Shown here: in pieces, positions 6,224-11,263 of the stretch
Position numbering within the stretch: the stretch's first letter is position 1
Layout of the letters: every line of letters starts with the position of its first letter
NCBI GenBank assembly: GCA_031269165.1
Contig: JAISZQ010000021.1
Span: forward strand, 1 to 13,101
From: Spirochaetaceae bacterium
Lineage (GTDB): Bacteria; Spirochaetota; Spirochaetia; Treponematales; Breznakiellaceae
Direction: 5' to 3'
Length of the DNA stretch: 13,101 nt
Program-made: the position numbers and the translations under genes
The notes under the pieces: generated by a model
Database searches by the model: none
What the model saw: only the letters and a program-made list of their open reading frames with translations
What the model was told of the DNA's origin: nothing

Positions 6224-8083
6224 ATGCACAACAATTTACGATTTCATCATACAAAGGGGGAAGTCTCCCCCTCGTTCCGGCCCTGCGGTCCTCCACTACC
6301 CCCTCTGCGGGTGGCCCGCCCCCCGCAACGCCCCCCATCTCAGGCGCGAGGGGCAACCTCCGTCTTACGGGGACAGACCCCTCCAGCGGGAACAGACCCC
6401 TCCGGCGGGGACAGACCCCTCCTGTGGGGACAGACCCCTCCGGCGGGGACAGACCCCTCCCGGCGGGGACAGACCCCTCCCGGCGGGGACAGACCCCTCC
6501 GGCGGGGACAGACCCCTCCGGCGGAGACAGACCCCTCGCGGCGGGGACAGACCCCTCCGGCGGGGACAGACCCCTCCAGCGGGGACAGACCCCTCCCGGC
6601 AGGGACAGACCCCTCTCGGCGGGGACAGACCCCTCCGACGGGGACAGACCCCTCTCGGCGGGGACAGACCCCTCCGACGGGGACAGACCCCTTCAGCGGG
6701 GACAGGCCCCTCTCGGCGGGGACAGGCCCCTTCAGCGAGGACAGACCTCTCCGGCGGGGACAGACCTCTCCGGCGGGGACAGACCCCTCCAGTGGGGGCA
6801 GACCCCTTTCGGCGGGGACAGACCCCTCCTGTGGGGACAGACCCCTCCCGGCAGGGACAGACCCCTCCCGGCAGGGACAGACCTCTCCGGCGGGGACAGA
6901 CCCCTCCTCACAGGGACTGCCATCGGGCCGGATAAGGAGTGTTGCTGCTTTCATTATTCTCTTGTGCAACCTTCTGGCGGCTCCGCTATTTGCCGACGAA
7001 AAGGCCGACGCCGAAAAACGCCGCGACATCATTCGTTACGGCACGGACAGCGAGATTACCGCGCTCATCGGCACGTTACGCACGGAAAAGGCGGACGACT
7101 TCGACCGCGACCTCATCGAGATCGCGGCCGACACGAACAACAACACGATCCTTACCGCGCTCTTTTCGTTTTTTACCGACCGCGAACAGGCGGGCCTCGA
7201 AAAACGCGCCCTTGCCATCTTGGAAGACTACAGCGACAACCGGAACGATGTCGTACTCGGCGCGATCGACTATCTCGGCAAAATGAAAAGCACCGAGGCC
7301 GCCGGGGCACTCACCCCGATTCTGGACGACGAGAGCGGCCCCTTCACCAACGCCGCGATCCGGGCGTATGGCCGCATCTCGGCAGCAACTGACGGGAACG
7401 GGGCGGCGGATTACCTCATCACCTACTACCGCGAGCGTACCCCGGCCAACGAAACCCAGCGGGAAATTGTCGTCGCGCTGGGAGAGACCGGCTCGAAAAA
7501 CGCGACGGCCTTCCTTGTCGAACTCATCAACAACGAGGAAGAACGCTATGTGTTGCGGATGGCCGCCCTCGATGCCACCGCGAAAATCGGGGACAAGGCC
7601 GCGAAAGAAGCCGTCGTCAATGCGGTTCTCGCCAACGACCCCAATGTCCGTTCCAGTGCCGTCGGCGCGTTGGGCGCCTTCGACGGGGACGACGTTGAAA
7701 AAGCCATCCTCGATGCCTTCCGCGATTCCTTCTTCAGGACACGTCTCGGCGCGTGCGCCGCCGCCGGAAAACGAAAACTCGCTTCCGCGATCCCCTACCT
7801 CCGCTACCGCGCCCTGAACGACGAGGCCGCCACCGTCCGCGACGAGGCGGTCAAGGCGCTTGGCGAAATCGGCTCACAGGCGGCGACCGGGGCACTGGAA
7901 GAAATTTTCGAGGGCGAGAAAAACCCCGACCGCATCCGTAGCCTCGCCGCCGAAATGCTCATCAAACAAAGTCCCGGCACTTACACGGCGAAAGTCACCG
8001 CCGTCATGGAAGACGCGAAAAAGAAAAACCGCGCCGCCCTCGCCGCCGGTCTCGAACGCGCCCTCGCCGCCGGAAAATCGTAG
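6224..8083 (+). CDS. Exported HEAT-repeat protein, N-terminus overrun by a tandem array
   Basis: The open frame is 619 codons, but only the last ~388 look like a genuine protein. From codon 232 (CTG at 6917) it reads PSGRIRSVAAFIILL then a typical signal peptide ending APLFA before DEKADAEKR. The mature part is roughly 360 residues of paired helices of HEAT/PBS-lyase type (for example AVKALGEIGSQAATGALEEI near the C-terminus), a scaffold for protein contacts, probably periplasmic. No ATG, GTG or TTG exists in frame between 6309 and the signal peptide. The only canonical starts are ATG 6224 (GAAGGAAG upstream) and GTG 6309, and both would put about 200-230 repeat-encoded residues before the signal peptide. 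AAGGAG at 6934-6939 is suggestive of a lost or non-canonical start nearby. The product may be non-secreted, or the gene may be start-damaged. Confidence 0.65.
   Translation: MHNNLRFHHTKGEVSPSFRPCGPPLPPLRVARPPQRPPSQARGATSVLRGQTPPAGTDPSGGDRPLLWGQTPPAGTDPSRRGQTPPGGDRPLRRGQTPPAETDPSRRGQTPPAGTDPSSGDRPLPAGTDPSRRGQTPPTGTDPSRRGQTPPTGTDPFSGDRPLSAGTGPFSEDRPLRRGQTSPAGTDPSSGGRPLSAGTDPSCGDRPLPAGTDPSRQGQTSPAGTDPSSQGLPSGRIRSVAAFIILLCNLLAAPLFADEKADAEKRRDIIRYGTDSEITALIGTLRTEKADDFDRDLIEIAADTNNNTILTALFSFFTDREQAGLEKRALAILEDYSDNRNDVVLGAIDYLGKMKSTEAAGALTPILDDESGPFTNAAIRAYGRISAATDGNGAADYLITYYRERTPANETQREIVVALGETGSKNATAFLVELINNEEERYVLRMAALDATAKIGDKAAKEAVVNAVLANDPNVRSSAVGALGAFDGDDVEKAILDAFRDSFFRTRLGACAAAGKRKLASAIPYLRYRALNDEAATVRDEAVKALGEIGSQAATGALEEIFEGEKNPDRIRSLAAEMLIKQSPGTYTAKVTAVMEDAKKKNRAALAAGLERALAAGKS
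6253..6368. repeat. Dispersed element, damaged copy 3, inverted orientation
   Basis: The sequence AAAGGGGGAAGTCTCCCCCTC, CCGG, CCCTCTGCGGG, CCCCCCGCAACGCCCCCC and CGTCTTACGGGG follows the reverse complement of the elements at 43-192 and 8151-8358 block by block. Neither terminal GAGCCTGTTC end is present. The left end stops at the AAAGGGGG block. At the right, the place where TTTTGGAACAGGCTC would follow CGGGG is occupied by the 19-bp tandem array. Confidence 0.6.
6369..6910. repeat. Tandem array of 28 units of 19-20 bp
   Basis: The unit is GGGGACAGACCCCTCCGGC. By direct count there are 28 consecutive units, 18 of 19 bases and 10 of 20 bases (an extra C or G before GGC). Variants are mostly in the last five bases (AGC, TGT, GAC, CAGC) and at CCCCT/CCTCT. 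Each unit contains GGGG-ACAGA-CCCC, a small inverted repeat. No unit contains a stop in any frame, so long frames run through on both strands. There are no unique spacers, so it is not CRISPR. In the HEAT frame it encodes AGTDPSGGDRPLRRGQTPP-like residues. Confidence 0.9.
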
Positions 8084-8093
8084 GGGGGCAACA

Positions 8094-8129
8094 ATGATAG
8101 GACTAAAGGGAATAAGAGTATCGGTTTGA
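8094..8129 (+). pseudogene. Possible 5' remnant of a following gene
   Basis: ATG at 8094 is preceded by AGGGGGG, five bases away, and reads MIGLKGIRVSV before a stop, 11 residues. It begins 10 bases after the HEAT gene stop, as the next gene of an operon would. It ends 21 bases before the left end of the dispersed element at 8151. It may be the start of a decayed or interrupted gene, or simply chance. Confidence 0.2.
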
Positions 8130-8150
8130 ATTACCTGATGTACGATAAGT

Positions 8151-8358
8151 GAGCCTGTTCCAAAACCCCGCGAGACGCAAGTCTCCGCTGTGATTTGGGG
8201 GGCGTTGCGGGGGGCTGGGCCTCCCGCAGAGGGGGCTAGCGGAGGACGGCTCAACCCAGGGCGGGGTATCCCCTCGCACTGGTTTGCGCGGGCCGGAGCG
8301 AAGGGGGAGACGCGGCAAATTGCCGATCCCCCTTTTTGCTGAGATTCTGAACAGGCTC
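8151..8358. repeat. MITE-like dispersed element, copy 2, complete
   Basis: It is bounded by GAGCCTGTTC (8151-8160) and GAACAGGCTC (8349-8358), exactly as at 43-192. Interior blocks match copy 1 but with about 40 additional bases near 8246-8290, and a larger hairpin: GGGGGA (8303-8308), the inner palindrome CGGCAAATTGCCG (8313-8325), then TCCCCC (8327-8332). It sits between the convergent HEAT and protease genes. Confidence 0.75.
8303..8337 (+). terminator. Terminator-like hairpin carried by the element
   Basis: GGGGGA (8303-8308) pairs with TCCCCC (8327-8332). Inside is CGGCAA/TTGCCG, and TTTTT (8333-8337) follows. This has the form of a rho-independent terminator for + strand transcripts, such as one from the HEAT gene. 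The equivalent smaller hairpin in copy 1 is at 152-171. Confidence 0.5.
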
Positions 8359-8375
8359 TTAAAGAAACCTCATCC

Positions 8376-9878
8376 CTACCGCTTGAACCGCAACGTTTCC
8401 ACAGTGGAAGCACCCCGGCGGACTTCAAACCAGAGTTCGCGGGTCGTTTTTTCACGCAGAACCTTGTAGAACGCGGCAACGTCGCGCACCACTTCGCCGT
8501 TTACCGCCGTGATGACATCCCGGCCGGCCAGCCCCACGATGTCCGCCGGACTCTTGGGCGTTACGCCGATTGCCACAACGCCTTCCACCGACTTTTCGAC
8601 ACTCAACTCTTCCCGAATGTCGTCGGTCAGCGGTATAACCGAAACGCCCGGCCACAGTTTGCTGTTGTCTGCGGCGGTCTCGTCGTTCCGCTGTTCGATA
8701 CGAACCGTAATATCCCGCTCGGCCTTGTCGCGAACCACCTTGAACTGGGCGCGTTCGCCGGGCTTTATGTCGCCAACCTTGAGTTGCAAATCGGGGACAC
8801 TGCGGACGGAACTTCCATTGAGCTGAACAATATAATCACCGGGCTGAATGCCGCCCTTATCGGCGGGAGAACCCGAGAAGACCATCGTGGCGAGCGCGCC
8901 TTGCCGTCCTTCAACGCCAAGTTGCTTGAGCGTATCCTTCCCCGCCTCCTGCAACGTAACGCCCAGCCACCCGTAACTGATCGACCCCTTGTCGATAAAC
9001 TCGTCAATCGTCCGTTTGGCGCCGTTAATCGTCGAAGCAAAGCCGAGGCCGACCGAACCGCCTCCGGTACTCGACGCGATCCACGTGTTAATACCGATGA
9101 CTTCGCCCCGGATATTCACGAGCGGCCCGCCCGAATTCCCCTGGTTAATCGAAGCGTCCGTCTGGATAAAGTCGTTGATCGTGTTGCCCGGGCCGCCCTG
9201 CCGACCAACCGCGCTCACGATGCCCATCGTCACGGAAAACATGAAGTTGAGCGGGTTCCCCAGCGCGATCGCCCAATCGCCGACGTGCACATTATCCGAA
9301 TCGCCCAGCGTTACCAGCGGATAACTCTCCTTTGACTTGAACGACACCATAGCGAGATCTTTCCGCTCATCCGACCCGACAACGGTCGCGTCATAGGACG
9401 TTGCAAAACCGTCGTTTACCTCGACCGTGATCTTGTCCGTCTGCGCCACAACATGGTTATTGGTCAGTACATAGTACGTGTCGCCGGATTGCCGAACGAT
9501 AAACCCGGATCCCAAGCCCTGAGAACGGAATTCCCGCTGACGGGGCGTCTGCTCTTCGTTGCCGCGCGGCCCGAAGAACCACTCCCAGGGCACCCCGTCA
9601 AACTGCGGCACCTGCTGGCGTTGTACCGACTCCGTCTTCAACGCCACCACGGAAGGCTGTACCTTTTCCGACACCGCCCGGAACACATTCTGCAAACTTT
9701 CCGCCGTTTCCAGCGAACTTTGCGGTATCACGACCGAACTCTGTTGCGCCCCGGCCTTTTTCTGCGGCGACGAGCACGAAAAAGACAAAAACGCCAACGA
9801 AAAACCGAAAATCACGCCGATAAGCACGAGATTAAATATGAAGAAATTCTTCGAATAAAGTCTCTTTACAAAATTCAT
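8376..9878 (-). CDS. degP: DegP/HtrA-family periplasmic serine protease with two PDZ domains
   Basis: This 500-residue protein is envelope protein quality control of the HtrA/DegP/DegQ type. The N-terminus has a basic start and a hydrophobic stretch (about 11-34) ending FLSFSCSS. It could be a membrane anchor or a relaxed spirochaetal lipobox at Cys35. The trypsin-like domain (about 60-295) has the full triad His142 (TNNHVV), Asp174 (RKDLAMV) and Ser249 (GNSGGPL). PDZ1 covers about 302-395 (GWLGVTLQ, GGIQPGDYI) and PDZ2 about 409-495 (WPGVSVIPL, AGRDVITAVNG). The start is the ATG at 9878, with GAGGAG five bases before it; an upstream in-frame ATG at 9899 lacks that support. It is transcribed alone. 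A TATAAG box is seen about 40 bases upstream but no convincing -35. The degP versus degQ naming is not resolvable here. Confidence 0.93.
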   Translation of the reverse strand: MNFVKRLYSKNFFIFNLVLIGVIFGFSLAFLSFSCSSPQKKAGAQQSSVVIPQSSLETAESLQNVFRAVSEKVQPSVVALKTESVQRQQVPQFDGVPWEWFFGPRGNEEQTPRQREFRSQGLGSGFIVRQSGDTYYVLTNNHVVAQTDKITVEVNDGFATSYDATVVGSDERKDLAMVSFKSKESYPLVTLGDSDNVHVGDWAIALGNPLNFMFSVTMGIVSAVGRQGGPGNTINDFIQTDASINQGNSGGPLVNIRGEVIGINTWIASSTGGGSVGLGFASTINGAKRTIDEFIDKGSISYGWLGVTLQEAGKDTLKQLGVEGRQGALATMVFSGSPADKGGIQPGDYIVQLNGSSVRSVPDLQLKVGDIKPGERAQFKVVRDKAERDITVRIEQRNDETAADNSKLWPGVSVIPLTDDIREELSVEKSVEGVVAIGVTPKSPADIVGLAGRDVITAVNGEVVRDVAAFYKVLREKTTRELWFEVRRGASTVETLRFKR

Positions 9879-10024
9879 GATTACTCCTCGTTTATACATA
9901 GACTATAACATAAACGCGCTTATACTACTAAAAAAACAAAACTTTTGGAATAGTTACAGTGAAATGAACCGTTGCTCGTGAACAGTGGTTAGTATCCCAA
10001 CACGATTCAAACTGTGGGCAAAGA

Positions 10025-10076
10025 TTGTTCCAAAACGTTGCCTGTCTGCCGTGGCATAGGCAGAAGGGCAGACTTC
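10025..10076. repeat. Repeat-like sequence between protease and RAYT-like genes
   Basis: TTGTTCCAAAACG (10025-10037) matches the core of the hairpins at 1812 and 10696. It is followed by a GTCTGCC...GGCAGA...GGGCAGAC self-complementary stretch (about 10044-10076). No gene is seen in 9900-10142. Confidence 0.3.
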
Positions 10077-10142
10077 TCCCAAGTCCTTTGGCCGCCGTGG
10101 TGGGCCGGGACGCTTGAGGCGGTATGTTCACCCTTTTTCGCC

Positions 10143-10171
10143 GTTAATCGGGGGCAAAGCCCCCGATTAAC
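10143..10171. repeat. Perfect hairpin overlapping the RAYT-like stop codon
   Basis: GTTAATCGGGGGC (10143-10155) and GCCCCCGATTAAC (10159-10171) are exact inverted complements with an AAA loop. The arm includes the stop codon of the minus-strand gene at 10167-10169. No T-run follows on the minus strand, so a simple intrinsic terminator is doubtful. It may be a REP-like palindrome. Confidence 0.65.
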
Positions 10172-10673
10172 CGGGCGGGAACGCGGGAGAGGGCTGGTTT
10201 TTGGGCGAAAAACTCGTTTTCGCCTCCCAGACCCCCGTCCTCAGGCTGTCCCAACTCAGCGCGTAGGCCATTTCCTCCGGGATTGGTGTCTTTGCCTCCG
10301 CCCCGACCGCATCCCAGTCCACCTCTTCCGCCCCCTCCGGCGGCTCCCCCGCCAGAATCTCCGACCAGTACCGCTCCCCCCAAAGAAGCGCCTTCCTACC
10401 CGTCCGCACGTTGAACCGGAGGCAGAACGTCTGTTTCAGCCACTGCATAATTTTGGGCAGTTCAAGCCCGTTGACGGGCTTGATATAGAACGAGAGCCAC
10501 GCCTCATTGAGCGCAAGCCCCCGCATCTCGAACCCAAATTTCGCCTTCGTTTCGATGAGGACGCGGTAAAAGAGCACTACCGCCCACGCCAGCCGGAACA
10601 AAGGCTCGCCGACATTAATCTCGGTACGGACCTCGTACCAGACATTTTCCGCCAATTCTCTTGAACCTTTCAT
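10167..10673 (-). CDS. RAYT / Y1-transposase-like protein lacking HUH histidines
   Basis: This 168-residue protein aligns by eye with spirochaetal REP-associated tyrosine (IS200-like, Y1) transposases. Shared features are WYEVRTEIN (12-20), the strand before IKP (64-66), LPKIMQWLK (72-80), RFN (86-88) and LLWGERYWSEIL (96-107). The HUH metal-binding motif, normally NHxH before F-I-I-x-P, is replaced by A58-W59-L60-S61. The usual Tyr in the YN segment is Phe87. It is therefore probably catalytically dead, either a decayed or a repurposed protein. The start is the ATG at 10673 with AGGAAGG about 7 bases upstream; a GTG/TTG-type extension to 10814 would cross a hairpin and is rejected. Hairpins lie just upstream and over the stop. 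The family assignment rests on memory of the motif pattern, not a search. Confidence 0.6.
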   Translation of the reverse strand: MKGSRELAENVWYEVRTEINVGEPLFRLAWAVVLFYRVLIETKAKFGFEMRGLALNEAWLSFYIKPVNGLELPKIMQWLKQTFCLRFNVRTGRKALLWGERYWSEILAGEPPEGAEEVDWDAVGAEAKTPIPEEMAYALSWDSLRTGVWEAKTSFSPKNQPSPAFPPG

Positions 10674-10695
10674 AGACACCTTCCTGTAGAGAGAT

Positions 10696-10731
10696 GGGGC
10701 TGTTCCAAAACAGAAGTTTCGGAACGGCCTT
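10696..10731. repeat. REP-like hairpin, family GRGGCTGTYCCAAAAC, copy B
   Basis: GGGGCTGTTCCAAAAC (10696-10711) pairs with GTTTCGGAACGGCCTT (10716-10731) around the loop AGAA, with one mismatch and three G-T pairs. It has the same design as the hairpin at 1812-1850. It lies 23 bases upstream of the RAYT-like start codon, a position where REP palindromes commonly flank RAYT genes. Confidence 0.65.
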
Positions 10732-10926
10732 GTACCCTCTATTAAGGCGTTGAGGTGCCGTTTTGCTTTAATCAAACGTGAAAAAAGTGCGAAAAAGGTA
10801 AGGTTTTGAACCATGTGGCGCGTAAAGGCCGTATTTGACCTCTATGCTTTACCGGATATTCTCTTTACCCGTTGTTGCCATCATGTCGGGATACTAATGG
10901 CTAGGCGCTCTATCACGAACCACGGA

Positions 10927-10992
10927 CCCCCAGTCAACAACGTAAGAAAAAAGAAAAGCGCGGACAAAAATGCTTACGTTGTTGACAGGGGG
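10927..10992. repeat. Long inverted repeat, 20-bp arms
   Basis: CCCCCAGTCAACAACGTAAG (10927-10946) and CTTACGTTGTTGACAGGGGG (10973-10992) are inverted complements with one mismatch, around a 26-base A-rich loop. One arm plus its loop sequence matches 206-240. A small CCCCC-TAC-GGGGG hairpin follows at 10999-11011. It may be a miniature mobile element. Confidence 0.7.
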
Positions 10993-11028
10993 CGACTTCC
11001 CCCTACGGGGGAGTGAATGCGGGGAAAT

Positions 11029-11126
11029 CGTCATTGCGAGGGCGGAGCCCGAAGCAATCCAGACGAGGGAAGGCCATCACACCGGATTGCTTCGTTGTCG
11101 GCAAACTGTTGCCTTCTCGCCATGAC
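11029..11126. repeat. Complete GAAGCAATCCAG-type palindromic repeat
   Basis: Outer arms CGTCATTGCGAG (11029-11040) and CTCGCCATGACG (11115-11126) pair with one mismatch. Inner arms CGAAGCAATCC (11050-11060) and GGATTGCTTCG (11084-11094) pair perfectly. This matches the widespread bacterial palindromic element also seen partially at 1874-1950. Confidence 0.75.
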
Positions 11127-11167
11127 GATCGTCTGGCGAGCGGGCCGGGCCGCCCGCGCCCCCAGAT

Positions 11168-11203
11168 AGAAAAAACGGCCCTCCCCGTGCGGGGAGGGCC
11201 GTT
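11168..11203 (-). terminator. Strong rho-independent terminator of the large surface-protein gene
   Basis: AACGGCCCTCCCC (11174-11186) and GGGGAGGGCCGTT (11191-11203) form a perfect 13-bp stem with loop GTGC. Read on the minus strand, the stem is followed by a run of T (complement of A at 11170-11175). It lies about 60 bases past the stop codon at 11264. Confidence 0.85.
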
Positions 11204-11263
11204 CCCTTTACCGGCTCCGGCGTTGATGCCGGGCCGGGGGTTGGTTACCTCGTGACTGATGTA

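Noticed and set aside
6369..6910. CRISPR array
   Set aside because: Units are contiguous with no unique spacers, and no cas gene is present.
6369..6910. G-quadruplex array
   Set aside because: G runs are separated by about 15 bases, longer than the usual loop limit; small hairpins are the simpler structure.
5721..6935. 404-residue plus-strand frame antisense to leuD and continuing into the array
   Set aside because: The first half is a shadow of leuD and the second half is the stop-free tandem array.
6340..7032. Long minus-strand open frame (230 codons) with EGSVPAGGVCPRR-like repeats, and other frames across the array
   Set aside because: The 19/20-bp unit has no stop in any frame, so all these frames are by-products of the repeat.
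10014..10664. 216-residue plus-strand frame antisense to the RAYT-like gene
   Set aside because: Composition is Arg/Pro-rich shadow type, and the minus strand carries the recognisable motifs and Shine-Dalgarno.
10674..10814. N-terminal extension of the RAYT-like protein to 10814
   Set aside because: It would translate through the hairpin at 10696-10731, and the ATG at 10673 has a better ribosome binding site and matches the family start.
10813..11255. Small plus-strand frames (67 and 80 residues)
   Set aside because: They cross inverted repeats and the terminator, and show no family features.
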